42,040 bases of DNA from Candidatus Dormiibacterota bacterium (GTDB lineage Bacteria > Chloroflexota > Dormibacteria > Aeolococcales > Bog-877): NCBI GenBank assembly GCA_027313505.1, contig DAHVDN010000027.1, forward strand, positions 1 through 42,040, given 5' to 3'. Shown here piece by piece: positions 7,358-16,187 of this stretch (positions are counted from its first letter, which is position 1; each line of letters begins with the position of its first letter). Made by a program: the position numbers and the translations under genes. The notes beneath the pieces are model-generated. The model searched no databases. It was not told the DNA's origin and saw only the letters and a list, made by a program, of their open reading frames with translations.

Positions 7358-8926
7358 GTGGCGGGAAGCCTGGTTCTGCTTCTGTTGGGCGCGGGCTTCG
7401 TCGGACTATCAGCCCGCTCGATGGCCACCAACCAGGTCTATCAGGAGGCGCTAGTCGCTCCGACAGGCCCGTCTCCTCTCAGCTCACTGTTGGATCCTTC
7501 GAACCCAATCTCTCAGGCCGTCGGCGCACTGGTGCAGCCAGGTCTCATGCGGGCAGGTCCGCAGGGGAATGCTGTGCCCGCGCTGGCGGCCAGCTGGAAA
7601 TCCTCAAACGGGGGCTCGCGATACACGTTCACCTTGCCCCGCGACGGTCGATGGTCCGATGGTCAACCGATCACCACAAGGGACGTGGGTTTCACCCTGG
7701 CCGTCCTCCAGTCGCCCAACTTTCCTCAACCGGCCGTGGCTGCCCCTTGGCGGGGAATTTCTCTCTACGCGACGTCATTCTGGTCTGGGACCTTTGTCCT
7801 CCCTGCGGCGGCTCCCAACTTTCCCATGACCGCCGAAGTGCCGCTCCTGCCATCGGCCGCCTACCACGACCGGCCGCAGCAGTTCCTGGCTGGGGACCAG
7901 CGGACCACGGCACTGTTTCCACCCAGCGCAGGTCCATTCACGGTAGCCGCGAACACACCGGATCAGGTGGCTCTGACCCGCAATCCCTTTTTTCGTCCGA
8001 CGCCGCTTCTCGCAGGCTTCGACATTGACTTGGAGCCCAGTCCTGCCGCGGTGGCGGGCCTCTTGGCCAAGGGCCGGGTCGACGGTTGGTTGGCGGCCAC
8101 TCCGCAGGATCTTGTGGGCTTACCTTCGGGATTGGTCGAGCAGCGCATCCTCTCCTACTCATTTGTGGAGTTGCTGATGAACGAGGCGGCCGGACCACTT
8201 AACAATGTGGTGGTGAGGCGCGCCATCGCTGCGGCCGTGAACCGGACGCAGTTGATCTCCACTGGCCTGGACGGGCTCGCTCTCCCAGAATACGGTCCGC
8301 TTCCTGAGTCGATCGGATGGGCGAGGTTGGGCAGGGCATCACTGGGCCCACTGCCAAGCACCCAGCAGTCGCTGCAGTCCCAGGGCTACCGCCGCCCTCC
8401 TCCGCTCGGAGTCTTCGAGAAGGACGGGCAGCGTCTCGCGCTCACCATCAGCGTTCCTAACCTCGAGCCCCTTCCTCAAGCGGCGACAGAGATTGCCAAG
8501 ATGCTGGACTCCGAAGGGTTGGCCGTCACCGTGTCGCTCAGGGCCGCAGCCGACTTCGTCTCCAGCACCCTGGGGGCGGAGGATTTCCAGCTGGCTCTGG
8601 TGGGATTTGACAACGGCCCAGATCCCAACTTGACCTCTTTCTGGGGATCAGGCGCGCCGGTCGGTCAGTCCCTCAACTTCAGCCAGGCGCCGGTCGATGC
8701 TCTGTTGAACCACGAGCTGGATCTGCTGGCGACGGCTTCGACGGTAGCTGCCAGGCAGACTGCCTACAGCGCGGTCACCTTGAGGCTAGCTCAGGACATG
8801 CCGGCGGTCTTCCTGTACACCCCAGTCGAGGTTTACGTGCACCTCAGCTCCGTCCATGTTCCCGGAATTCCGGCGGCAGGCGACCCCATACAGCGCTTCG
8901 CAGACGTCACCGGCTGGAGCACTTGA
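7358..8926 (+). CDS. ABC-transporter substrate-binding protein, family 5 (peptide/solute)
   Basis: A protein of about 522 residues. A hydrophobic N-terminal helix ('L-V-L-L-L-L-G-A-G-F') is followed by the solute-binding family 5 layout of DppA/OppA proteins: 'W-K-S-S-N-G-G-S-R-Y-T-F-T-L' then 'W-S-D-G-Q-P-I-T-T-R-D-V', the hallmark of the family, and 'N-N-V-V-V-R-R-A-I-A-A-A-V-N-R' mid-protein. The usual lipobox cysteine is not evident, so it may be anchored by the uncleaved helix. No permease or ATPase genes are nearby, so it is an orphan receptor. The start is uncertain: GTG 7358 (used here), CTG 7343 and ATG 7421 are possible, and none has a good ribosome site. The ligand is unknown. Confidence 0.82.
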   Translation: MAGSLVLLLLGAGFVGLSARSMATNQVYQEALVAPTGPSPLSSLLDPSNPISQAVGALVQPGLMRAGPQGNAVPALAASWKSSNGGSRYTFTLPRDGRWSDGQPITTRDVGFTLAVLQSPNFPQPAVAAPWRGISLYATSFWSGTFVLPAAAPNFPMTAEVPLLPSAAYHDRPQQFLAGDQRTTALFPPSAGPFTVAANTPDQVALTRNPFFRPTPLLAGFDIDLEPSPAAVAGLLAKGRVDGWLAATPQDLVGLPSGLVEQRILSYSFVELLMNEAAGPLNNVVVRRAIAAAVNRTQLISTGLDGLALPEYGPLPESIGWARLGRASLGPLPSTQQSLQSQGYRRPPPLGVFEKDGQRLALTISVPNLEPLPQAATEIAKMLDSEGLAVTVSLRAAADFVSSTLGAEDFQLALVGFDNGPDPNLTSFWGSGAPVGQSLNFSQAPVDALLNHELDLLATASTVAARQTAYSAVTLRLAQDMPAVFLYTPVEVYVHLSSVHVPGIPAAGDPIQRFADVTGWST

Positions 8927-8983
8927 GCGGCACCCAGTCGGCTGGTGAGAAGCACCAGGTGAGGTAGCATTCTCTGTCTCAGG

Positions 8984-9069
8984 GCCGGGATGGTGAAATG
9001 GTAGACACGCAGCGTTCAGGGCGCTGTGCAGGTCACTGCGTGCGGGTTCGAGTCCCGCTCCCGGCACCA
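8984..9069 (+). tRNA. tRNA-Leu (anticodon CAG)
   Basis: An 86-nt class II tRNA. The acceptor stem GCCGGGA (8984-8990) pairs with TCCCGGC, followed by the discriminator A and an encoded CCA ending at 9069. The anticodon stem CAGCG/CGCTG encloses loop TTCAGGG with anticodon CAG at 9017-9019. A long variable arm and a GCGGG-TTCGAGT-CCCGC T-arm follow, typical of tRNA-Leu. TAGCAT about 14 bases upstream could be its -10. Confidence 0.96.
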
Positions 9070-9170
9070 ATTGAGTGCCCGTCCGCCCTGAGCCCCCTGC
9101 CCAGAGCGCCAGGAGTCTCAGTTGGCTATGCTGACTTCGGGCGGCATCCCGCGATAGTGGAAGTTCCCGA

Positions 9171-10133
9171 ATGTTAGGTCGCCCGCTCCATGGAGATGAC
9201 CCGACGGATACCACACCCTCTTCCGACGAAGGCTCCCTCGAAAACACCAGGGTGCCATTGCCATGGTTGCCTCCAGCGCCACCCTCTGCTGGCGAGACAG
9301 GGGATCTATTTGGGGGCGACCTCGATCCGCCTTTACCCCCTGCCCAGGAGGATGCCGACCGAACTGCCCGAGGCAGGGGCTGGCGCGGCGCGCTGGCGGG
9401 CGTGGTGATCGTCGGGTTGGCCCTCGGAACCGGATTTTTAGCGGCCGCAATAAGCCATCCTTTGCAGGTTGCGCATACCACCAAGCGTCAACACTCGTTC
9501 AGCGTCACTCCCAGCAGCACGCCGACGCCGGCAGCGCAGAGCCTGGCACAGGTGGCGGCCTACGACCTGCCCGAGATCGTCACCATAGTCGCCATAGGGC
9601 GCCAGACCGAGGAGCTGGGAACCGGATGGCCGATCGACACCCAGGGTGACTTCATCACCAACGACCATGTGGTGCGCGCCGGACTGAGCTTCCATGCGCT
9701 GACCGCCTCCGGCGCCGAGTACGCCGCCCAGGTGATCAACGTCGACAGCTCGTTGGACCTTGCCGAGGTCCGAGTGGTCGGCTTGCGGGAGCAGCCATTC
9801 CCACTTGACCAGCTCCCAGCGGCCGTGGGCGAGCCGATCGTGGTCCTGGCCTCAGAAGGTGCCACCGGGAAGCCCCCAGTGACCGACTCGGTGATCAATG
9901 GCCTTGGCGAGCGGGCCACGGTGGAGCACGCCCAGCCGGGTCAGCTGAGCAACTATTCGGACCTGATCCGTATCCCCGCTCGAATTTTCCCTGGCAACAG
10001 CGGGGGTCCGGTGCTGACCGCCGACGGACAGGTAGTTGGAATCCTGACTTTGGCCGCCGCGAATGGGTCCGGAGCATTCGCCATACCACTCGCAGAGGTT
10101 GACTCGGTCATCCAACAGTGGCTGCAGGGCTGA
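9171..10133 (+). CDS. membrane-anchored trypsin-like serine protease
   Basis: A 320-residue protein. A disordered, acidic and proline-rich cytoplasmic segment (1-70) is followed by one transmembrane helix (about 72-94), a Ser/Thr/Pro linker and a trypsin-fold domain (about 130-320). The triad is complete: His166 in 'T-N-D-H-V-V', Asp196 in 'S-L-D-L-A' and Ser277 in 'G-N-S-G-G-P'. This resembles the anchored HtrA-like and MarP-type proteases of actinobacteria, but it has no PDZ domain and only one helix. It should act outside the membrane, perhaps in protein quality control. A terminator-like hairpin lies downstream before sqdB. The family is firm; the substrate is unknown. Confidence 0.88.
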   Translation: MLGRPLHGDDPTDTTPSSDEGSLENTRVPLPWLPPAPPSAGETGDLFGGDLDPPLPPAQEDADRTARGRGWRGALAGVVIVGLALGTGFLAAAISHPLQVAHTTKRQHSFSVTPSSTPTPAAQSLAQVAAYDLPEIVTIVAIGRQTEELGTGWPIDTQGDFITNDHVVRAGLSFHALTASGAEYAAQVINVDSSLDLAEVRVVGLREQPFPLDQLPAAVGEPIVVLASEGATGKPPVTDSVINGLGERATVEHAQPGQLSNYSDLIRIPARIFPGNSGGPVLTADGQVVGILTLAAANGSGAFAIPLAEVDSVIQQWLQG

Positions 10134-10240
10134 AAGCGATAGCGGAATCTCAGGGGTTGAACAGGACGGTCATTTGACGCTCCTGGTCCGCATCTGCCAC
10201 CATGCCTGTAAGGTTCCCCCATTACCGCTAACCGTAGCCG

Positions 10241-10261
10241 CGCGTCCATGACGCGGGTTTT
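10241..10261 (+). terminator. possible intrinsic terminator
   Basis: CGCGTC-CAT-GACGCG forms a perfect 6-bp stem followed by GG and TTTT. It lies about 107 bp after the protease stop and just before the ribosome site of the next gene. The T-run is short, so termination may be partial, or the hairpin may act as a leader structure for sqdB. Confidence 0.4.
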
Positions 10262-10276
10262 CCGTAGGAGTAGAGC

Positions 10277-11551
10277 ATGAGCGCCTCAAACGGCCGTTCC
10301 GGGTTGACGGTCATGGTCCTCGGAGCCGACGGATACATCGGATGGCCGATGGCGATGCATCTGTCAAGGCTCGGCCATCGGGTTGTGGCGGTGGACAACC
10401 TGGCCCGGCGCCGCTGGGACCGAGAGGGCGGAACTTACAGTCTGGTACCCCTGAGGTCGATGGGTCAGCGGGTGCGTCGGTGGGAGGCGGTCACCGGAAA
10501 TCAGATCGTCTGGCGGCGTGCGGACCTGCGCAACGCACCGGCGGTCAACGCCCTGTTTCAAGAGTTCAGGCCGCATGCGCTGGTCCATTTCGCGGAGCAG
10601 CGGAGTGCCCCGTTCTCCATGGTCGATCGCCGGCATGCCGAGCTAACTCAGGTCAACAATCTTGTGGGGACACTCAACCTGCTCTTTGCCATCCGAGATC
10701 AGGTGCCGGACTGTCACCTGATCAAGCTTGGCACCATGGGCGAATACGGGACACCCAACATCGATATCGAGGAGGGCTACATCGATATCGAGCACAATGG
10801 GCGCCGAGACCGGCTGCCCTTCCCCAAGGTGCCGGGCAGCTTCTACCACCTATCCAAGGTCCACGACAGCAACAACATCCATTTCGCGACCAGGGCCTGG
10901 GGGGTGCGGGCCACGGACCTGAATCAGGGAGTGGTGTATGGCTTCGAGACCGACGATACCGTCCTCCACCCCGATCTCAATACTCGGTTTGACTTCGACT
11001 CCATCTGGGGTACGGCGCTCAATCGTTTCTGCGTGCAGGCCGCGGTGGGGCAGCCCCTCACGGTCTACGGGAAGGGCGGGCAGACCAGAGGTTTCCTGGA
11101 TATCCGCGACACCATGGCATGCATAACCCTGGCGCTGGAGAACCCCGCGGATCGGGGAGAGTGCAGGGTCTTCAATCAGTTCACTGAGCAATTCAGCGTC
11201 TTGCAACTGGCCGAGCTCATCGCCAAGGGTCGTAAGGCCCATGGGCTGGACACCACCATTGCTCACGTGCCCAATCCCCGCATCGAACTTGAGGAGCATT
11301 ACTACAATGCCAAGCATCAGCACCTCCTCGATCTAGGGCTGCAGCCTCACCTCTTGGCCGACACCCTACTGGACTCTGTGATCGCCATGGTGGAGAAGCG
11401 CAGTGACAAGGTGGATGCGGTCTTGTTGGAGCAACCGAGCGTGAGTTGGAAAACCGGTGGCAATGAGGTCTGGGACCGTTACTCCACCCACAAGACTGCA
11501 GGCCCCCCGAGGGCGGTCCGTGGAGAAGAGGCCCCCCAGAAAGCTCGCTGA
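10277..11551 (+). CDS. sqdB: UDP-sulfoquinovose synthase (SQD1-type)
   Basis: An NAD-dependent epimerase/SDR-fold enzyme that makes UDP-sulfoquinovose from UDP-glucose and sulfite, the head-group donor for sulfolipid SQDG. It has the dinucleotide motif G16-A-D-G19-Y-I-G22, the SQD1-specific stretch 'Y-G-T-P-N-I-D-I-E-E-G' at 157-167, catalytic Thr153 and Glu156, and Y190-H-L-S-K194. 'A-T-D-L-N-Q-G-V-V-Y-G' follows near 215. These match plant and cyanobacterial SQD1 far more closely than generic epimerases. The ATG has AGGAG 6 bases upstream. No sulfoquinovosyl-diacylglycerol synthase (sqdX) is visible nearby, so the glycosyltransferase step must be encoded elsewhere, or the sugar nucleotide may serve glycans instead. 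trxB follows. Confidence 0.9.
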   Translation: MSASNGRSGLTVMVLGADGYIGWPMAMHLSRLGHRVVAVDNLARRRWDREGGTYSLVPLRSMGQRVRRWEAVTGNQIVWRRADLRNAPAVNALFQEFRPHALVHFAEQRSAPFSMVDRRHAELTQVNNLVGTLNLLFAIRDQVPDCHLIKLGTMGEYGTPNIDIEEGYIDIEHNGRRDRLPFPKVPGSFYHLSKVHDSNNIHFATRAWGVRATDLNQGVVYGFETDDTVLHPDLNTRFDFDSIWGTALNRFCVQAAVGQPLTVYGKGGQTRGFLDIRDTMACITLALENPADRGECRVFNQFTEQFSVLQLAELIAKGRKAHGLDTTIAHVPNPRIELEEHYYNAKHQHLLDLGLQPHLLADTLLDSVIAMVEKRSDKVDAVLLEQPSVSWKTGGNEVWDRYSTHKTAGPPRAVRGEEAPQKAR

Positions 11552-11655
11552 GTCCTCCTGGTTACCGGATGCTCCGTTCGCCTCTCGGCTGAGTGGCCCC
11601 GACCGCGGCTGGGTAGAATCGAACTCATAGAGGCCAAAATGCCGGGGAACCCACT

Positions 11656-12606
11656 GTGAAGTCAAGAGAATATGAGATCGCCATCGTGGGCGCCGGTCCC
11701 GCCGGTTTGACGGCTGCTCTCTATGCGGGGCGGGCGCTCAAGAGGACAGTTTTGCTGGAGGCGGGGATTCCGGGAGGCGAGCTCCTCAACACTGAAACCA
11801 TTGAGGACTACCCGGGATTCGCCTCCATCACCGGTCCCGACCTCGCCAGCAAGATGACCGAGCACGCGCTCACCTTTGGCGCGGAGATGATTCCTGCTCG
11901 GGTCACCTCAATCTCGGTCCAGCCAGACGGGACCAAGAGGATATCGGTGGAGGACGGGGAGCCGTACTTCGCCAAGGCGGTGATTCTGACCGCCGGAGGT
12001 CAACCGCGAAAGCTGGACGTGCCAGGCGAGCTGGAGTATGCGGGCCGGGGGGTCTCCTACTGCGCGGTGTGCGACGGAGCCTTCTTCAAGGGAGAGCATC
12101 TGGCTGTCATCGGCGGCGGCGACGCTGCGCTGGAGGAGGCTGGCTTCCTGACCCGTTACGCCTCCAGGGTCACGCTCATTCACCGCCGCAGGGACTTCCG
12201 GGCGCAGCCGGTCTTGGTCGAGCGGGCCAGAACCAACCCCAAGTTGGATTTCGTGATGGATTCGGTGGTCGATGAGATCACCGGAGACGGACAGAGGGTG
12301 GAGGGGCTGCGCCTGCGGCACCTTCCTGGGGATGAGGTGAGCGCTCTCCCGGTTGGCGGCGTCTTCATCTTCATCGGCTTCCTTCCCAATAGTGGGTTGC
12401 TCTCGATGCATGCTGACCATGACTCCCAGGGTTACTACCTGACCGATTCGAACATGCAGACCTCTGTCCCAGGCGTCTACGCAGCAGGAGATGTCCGAGC
12501 GCAGCTCACTCGCCAGGTGACGACTGCCGTTGGGGATGCCACCACCGCCGCGATGGCGGCCACCAAGCTGGTCGAATTGCCGCTTGAAGTGCCGTCTCAG
12601 TCTTGA
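11656..12606 (+). CDS. trxB: thioredoxin reductase
   Basis: An FAD- and NADPH-dependent disulfide reductase that keeps thioredoxin reduced. At 316 residues it has the usual length. It has the FAD-binding G-A-G-P-A-G near residue 12, the redox pair C136-A-V-C139-D, the NADPH motif 'G-G-G-D-A-A-L-E-E' near 152 and the C-terminal FAD motif 'G-V-Y-A-A-G-D-V-R'. The GTG start follows a weak ribosome site. Its stop overlaps the TTG start of the next gene by 4 bp, so the three genes trxB, cobalamin adenosyltransferase and acylphosphatase are likely one operon. It is a cytoplasmic homodimer by family knowledge and looks fully active. Confidence 0.97.
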   Translation: MKSREYEIAIVGAGPAGLTAALYAGRALKRTVLLEAGIPGGELLNTETIEDYPGFASITGPDLASKMTEHALTFGAEMIPARVTSISVQPDGTKRISVEDGEPYFAKAVILTAGGQPRKLDVPGELEYAGRGVSYCAVCDGAFFKGEHLAVIGGGDAALEEAGFLTRYASRVTLIHRRRDFRAQPVLVERARTNPKLDFVMDSVVDEITGDGQRVEGLRLRHLPGDEVSALPVGGVFIFIGFLPNSGLLSMHADHDSQGYYLTDSNMQTSVPGVYAAGDVRAQLTRQVTTAVGDATTAAMAATKLVELPLEVPSQS

Positions 12607-13145
12607 GCAGCATCGTCACTAGAGGAGGGGACGGGGGGGAGACCAACCTGCTGTATGGCGGGCGCGTACCGAAGGACGATCCCCACACCGAGGCCTATGG
12701 GGCGCTGGATGAGGCGATCTCCGTCATGGGGTTGGCACGTTCGCTGGCCGTCAACGACCAGGTCGCCCAGACCCTGCTGGACCTCCAGCGCGAGTGCTTC
12801 ACCGTGGGAGCAGAGCTTGCCACTGCCGGTGAGGACAGGTCCAAGCTCCAGCGTCACTTCCCGACCCTGGAAACCGCCGCGGTGGACAAGCTGGAGGCTG
12901 AGGTCCACCGGCTGGAGAGGGAGGTGGGTATGCCCACCGGATTCGTTCTCCCGGGCGGGACACCAGCCGCGGCGGCGATTGACATCGCGCGCACCCTGGT
13001 GCGTCGCGCCGAGCGACGAGCGGTTGCCGTAGCGCGAGCAGACGAGCTGTCCAATCCTGAAGTGGTGAGATATCTGAATCGGCTGTCAGACCTTCTCTTC
13101 ATGCTCGCGCGTCAGGAGGAGGCCGGCGCGACCACCCTAAAGTGA
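12603..13145 (+). CDS. pduO: cob(I)alamin adenosyltransferase, PduO type
   Basis: A 180-residue ATP:corrinoid adenosyltransferase that attaches the 5'-deoxyadenosyl group to cob(I)alamin, giving coenzyme B12. Family marks are the N-terminal 'T-R-G-G-D-G-G-E-T' ATP loop, 'K-D-D-P-H-T-E-A-Y-G-A-L-D-E' near residue 25, 'P-G-G-T-P-A-A-A' near 117 and 'V-R-R-A-E-R-R' near 133, with helical segments typical of the trimer. It starts at TTG overlapping the trxB stop, and the acylphosphatase start overlaps its own stop. This implies a B12-dependent enzyme elsewhere in the genome. No cobalamin riboswitch is visible upstream, as expected inside an operon. Confidence 0.93.
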   Translation: MSSIVTRGGDGGETNLLYGGRVPKDDPHTEAYGALDEAISVMGLARSLAVNDQVAQTLLDLQRECFTVGAELATAGEDRSKLQRHFPTLETAAVDKLEAEVHRLEREVGMPTGFVLPGGTPAAAAIDIARTLVRRAERRAVAVARADELSNPEVVRYLNRLSDLLFMLARQEEAGATTLK

Positions 13146-13483
13146 CCAGCGCACGAGTCCTCGCTAGTCTGGTGGTGATGCCCTCCCCATCTCCAACCAC
13201 TGGCGGTGCAGTCGTCGCCCGACGTTGCCAGGTCTCGGGGCGAGTTCAGATGGTTGGATTTCGTGCCTTTGTGCTGGACCAGGCTCGCAGTCTGGGCGTG
13301 GTCGGCTGGGTGCGGAACCTCGCGGACGGGTCCGTCGAGGCGCTGATTCAGGGTCCCCCGGAGGCCGTGGGCCGGTTGCAGCGGTCGCTCGGACGGGGAC
13401 CTGCGGCTGCGCGGGTCGATCGGGTGACGGCGCTCGACGTTCACCCGTCAGAAGATCTTCGTAGTTTCAACCTTGTTCCCTGA
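13142..13483 (+). CDS. acyP: acylphosphatase
   Basis: A small enzyme that hydrolyses acyl phosphates such as carbamoyl phosphate and acetyl phosphate. It carries the signature 'G-R-V-Q-M-V-G-F-R41' and 'G-W-V-R-N59', whose Arg and Asn form the active site, followed by the second conserved half 'G-S-V-E-A-L-I-Q-G'. With the overlapping GTG 13142 start it has 113 residues. ATG 13178 would give 101 residues, nearer the family's usual 90-100, so the first 12 residues are doubtful. Its overlap with the adenosyltransferase stop fits a coupled operon, though the two share no obvious pathway. Confidence 0.92.
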   Translation: MTSARVLASLVVMPSPSPTTGGAVVARRCQVSGRVQMVGFRAFVLDQARSLGVVGWVRNLADGSVEALIQGPPEAVGRLQRSLGRGPAAARVDRVTALDVHPSEDLRSFNLVP

Positions 13484-13552
13484 GCTCGGTAGAGTGCCTC
13501 TCCCTGTGAAATCATCCAACGGCCTCGGTCCGGGTCAGGCTGGTAGCGGCTG

Positions 13553-14338
13553 GTGAGCGCTGGCCAGCTGGACCCGATTCTGCTGCGCTCCCGCGACCGT
13601 GTCGCTCAGCTCGTGGCTCAGGGCCAACCCAAACTTGCGGAGGCAGCTTCGAGGGTGAATCCTCCTCGACCATTCGCATCCGCGTTGGCTGGCCCAAAAG
13701 TGAAGGTGATCGCGGAGATGAAACGCCGGTCTCCGTCCGCGGGAGAATTGCGGCCCGACCTCGACGTGGTGACCATGGCTTCGGAGTTCACGAAAGGAGG
13801 AGCGTCAGCCATCTCTGTCTTGACTGAGCCGGAGAGCTTCGGGGGATGCCTCGCCGATCTGACTCTGGTGGCCGGAGCGTCGCCGCTGCCGGTTCTGCGC
13901 AAGGACTTTGTCGTGGACCCCATTCAAATCCTGGAGGCACGTGCTGCGGGGGCTGACGCGATCCTCCTGATAGTGAGGGCCCTTGGTCCGGAGCTACTCG
14001 CACGCTGCATGGGAGCAGCCACTGAGCTGGGAATGGAGTCGCTGGTTGAGGTCCACGATGAGCTAGAGCTGGAGGCAGCTGCCCATCTTGGCGCAAGGCT
14101 GATTGGCATCAACAATCGTGACCTGGACCTGCTTGTAACTGATCTCTCCACAACTGAGAGGCTGGCCGGCATGGCTCCATCCGGCTGTACTTTGATCTCC
14201 GAATCCGGGATCCGAGACAGTCAGGACATGGACCGTCTGGAAAGAGTCGGAATTTCGGCGGTGCTGATAGGGGAGGCCCTGATGCGATCCCCGAGCCCGC
14301 GGGCGAAGTTGACCAACCTGCTCTCCGGCACCGGGTGA
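13553..14338 (+). CDS. trpC: indole-3-glycerol phosphate synthase
   Basis: The TIM-barrel enzyme that closes the indole ring in tryptophan synthesis. Motifs include 'V-I-A-E-M-K-R-R-S-P-S-A-G' (phosphate and catalytic Lys), 'S-V-L-T-E-P-E-S-F-G-G', 'L-R-K-D-F-V-V-D-P-I-Q', 'I-G-I-N-N-R-D-L' and 'I-S-E-S-G-I'. At 261 residues it has typical length. The GTG start heads a tight operon, trpC-F-B-A, with 4-bp overlaps throughout. The earlier genes trpE, trpG and trpD are not in this window, so the pathway is split on the chromosome. The upstream 70 bp probably holds the promoter but no strong hexamers or leader peptide were found. Confidence 0.97.
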   Translation: MSAGQLDPILLRSRDRVAQLVAQGQPKLAEAASRVNPPRPFASALAGPKVKVIAEMKRRSPSAGELRPDLDVVTMASEFTKGGASAISVLTEPESFGGCLADLTLVAGASPLPVLRKDFVVDPIQILEARAAGADAILLIVRALGPELLARCMGAATELGMESLVEVHDELELEAAAHLGARLIGINNRDLDLLVTDLSTTERLAGMAPSGCTLISESGIRDSQDMDRLERVGISAVLIGEALMRSPSPRAKLTNLLSGTG

Positions 14339-14988
14339 GGGCTGCAGTGAGGGTGAAGGTCTGCGGCATCACCAGCCTTGAGGATGCGGAGGTCGCCCTC
14401 GATGCGGGCGCCGACGCGATTGGGCTGGTCTTCCATCCATCCAGTCCGCGGCGGGTTCTGGAGCCCAGGGCGCTGTCGATCTCCCGAATGGTCCGGAAGC
14501 GGGCTGACTGCGTGGGGGTCTTGGTTGACGGTTCCTTGCCGCAGCTGGCGGAGTTGGTGGACAGATTCGAGTTGAGCGCACTGCAGTTGAATGTCCGGAG
14601 CTGCTCACCTGACCTGGCGCAGGAGGTGGGGGTTCCGGTCTGGCCGTTCATGGGCCTGGGAGCAGGGGTCAGATCCCTAAGGGTGGAGTGGTGGGCCGAT
14701 CAGCCGGTATTCGTCGACTCGGTAGGCGATGACGGCGCCGGTGGCACCGGCCTGGTCCCCGATCTGGAGATGGCGATGGCCCTTTCAGCGCACCGGCCGG
14801 TCTGGCTTGCGGGGGGCCTCGGCCCGGAGAACGTCGCCATGGCCATTGCGCGGGTGAGGCCGTTTGGGGTTGATGCCAGCTCTCGGCTGGAGCGGTCTCC
14901 GGGTATCAAGGATCGGAAGCTGGTGACGGCCTTTGTCGCCGCTGCCCGGGAGGCAAGCGTGGTGGCCGACAATGGCGGGTACCCGTGA
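14335..14988 (+). CDS. trpF: phosphoribosylanthranilate isomerase
   Basis: This (beta-alpha)8 enzyme performs the Amadori rearrangement before TrpC. It opens with 'V-K-V-C-G-I-T' containing the catalytic Cys, then '[14 protein letters not shown]', with '[11 protein letters not shown]' and '[16 protein letters not shown]' at the end, all standard TrpF. At 217 residues it is normal. The GTG start overlaps the trpC stop, and its own stop overlaps the trpB start. One detail differs: an Ala-Ser-Ser stretch sits where many TrpF proteins read D-V-S-S-G-V-E. The enzyme should still bind phosphate there. Confidence 0.96.
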   Translation: MRAAVRVKVCGITSLEDAEVALDAGADAIGLVFHPSSPRRVLEPRALSISRMVRKRADCVGVLVDGSLPQLAELVDRFELSALQLNVRSCSPDLAQEVGVPVWPFMGLGAGVRSLRVEWWADQPVFVDSVGDDGAGGTGLVPDLEMAMALSAHRPVWLAGGLGPENVAMAIARVRPFGVDASSRLERSPGIKDRKLVTAFVAAAREASVVADNGGYP

Positions 14989-16187
14989 ACTACCCAGGCC
15001 GCTTGCTGATAACCCCCCCGCCCCCTGGCGGCAGGTATGGGGCCTTCGGTGGGACCTATGTGCCAGAGACGGTGATGCCGGCTCTGGTGGAGTTGGCGGA
15101 CGAGGCTCGGGTGGCCTTTGCGGACTCCGAGTTTTTGAGCGAGCTGGCGGAGCTGCAGCGCGACTATGCAGGTAGGCCGACTCCAATCTACAGGGCGGCT
15201 CGACTTTCGGCGCATGCGGGCACCGAGGTCTGGCTCAAGCGCGAGGACCTACTCCACACCGGGGCCCACAAGTTGAACAACGCCCTGGGCCAGCTGCTGC
15301 TGGCGCGGCGGATGGGCAAGAGGAGGATCGTCGCCGAGACCGGTGCCGGTCAGCATGGTCTGGCCACAGCAACCGCCTGCGCCCTGCTGGGGCTGCCATG
15401 CGTGGTCTTCATGGGTTCCGAGGACATGAGGCGCCAGGCGGTGAACGTTGCCAAGATGGAGCTTCTGGGAGCCAGGGTGGAGGCTGTGGAGAGCGGCTCT
15501 CGAACGCTCAAGGACGCCACCTCGGAAGCCATCCGAGACTGGGTCACCAACGTTCGTGACACCCACTACGTGATTGGCTCGGCTGTGGGACCACATCCAT
15601 ATCCGTGGCTGGTGCGGACCCTCCAGTCGGTTATCGGGGTCGAGGCTCGCCAGCAGATGCTGGAGCAGGCTGGTAGTCTGCCGGCCGTCGTCGTGGCCTG
15701 TGTGGGTGGCGGGAGCAATGCGATCGGGATGTTCGCGGGGTTCCTTGACGACCCCATGGTCAGGCTGGTGGGTGTGGAGGCCGGCGGCCGGGGCCGTGCC
15801 CAGGGCGAACATGGAGCCAGCCTTAGCCTCGGCAGTCCCGGCGTTCTGCACGGGGCCAACTCTTTCCTGCTTCAGGATGAGGACGGCCAGGTCGCTGCCA
15901 CGCATAGCATTTCCGCCGGGCTCGATTACCCGGGAGTCGGCCCCGAGCACGCCATGCTGCGGGAATCTGGAAGAGCTGAATATGCCATCGTGGACGACGT
16001 CGGCGCGTTGGAAACCTTTCATCTCCTCTCGGAGCTGGAGGGGATAATCCCTGCTCTGGAGTCGGCGCACGCAATTCGGTGGGCGGTGGAGCACGGGCCA
16101 TCTGAGCCCGGGCCCATCCTGGTCTGCCTCAGCGGACGGGGAGATAAGGATCTGGACACCGTTCTCGCCGCCGGTCCACCACCTTGA
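14985..16187 (+). CDS. trpB: tryptophan synthase beta subunit
   Basis: The PLP enzyme joining indole and serine to give tryptophan. The PLP lysine is K96 in 'H-T-G-A-H-K-L-N-N', the phosphate loop is '[10 protein letters not shown]' near residue 243, and the N-terminus '[14 protein letters not shown]' marks the canonical TrpB1 class rather than stand-alone TrpB2. At 400 residues it has normal length. The GTG start overlaps the trpF stop, and its stop overlaps the trpA start, matching the alpha2beta2 partnership. No damage is seen. Confidence 0.98.
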   Translation: MNYPGRLLITPPPPGGRYGAFGGTYVPETVMPALVELADEARVAFADSEFLSELAELQRDYAGRPTPIYRAARLSAHAGTEVWLKREDLLHTGAHKLNNALGQLLLARRMGKRRIVAETGAGQHGLATATACALLGLPCVVFMGSEDMRRQAVNVAKMELLGARVEAVESGSRTLKDATSEAIRDWVTNVRDTHYVIGSAVGPHPYPWLVRTLQSVIGVEARQQMLEQAGSLPAVVVACVGGGSNAIGMFAGFLDDPMVRLVGVEAGGRGRAQGEHGASLSLGSPGVLHGANSFLLQDEDGQVAATHSISAGLDYPGVGPEHAMLRESGRAEYAIVDDVGALETFHLLSELEGIIPALESAHAIRWAVEHGPSEPGPILVCLSGRGDKDLDTVLAAGPPP

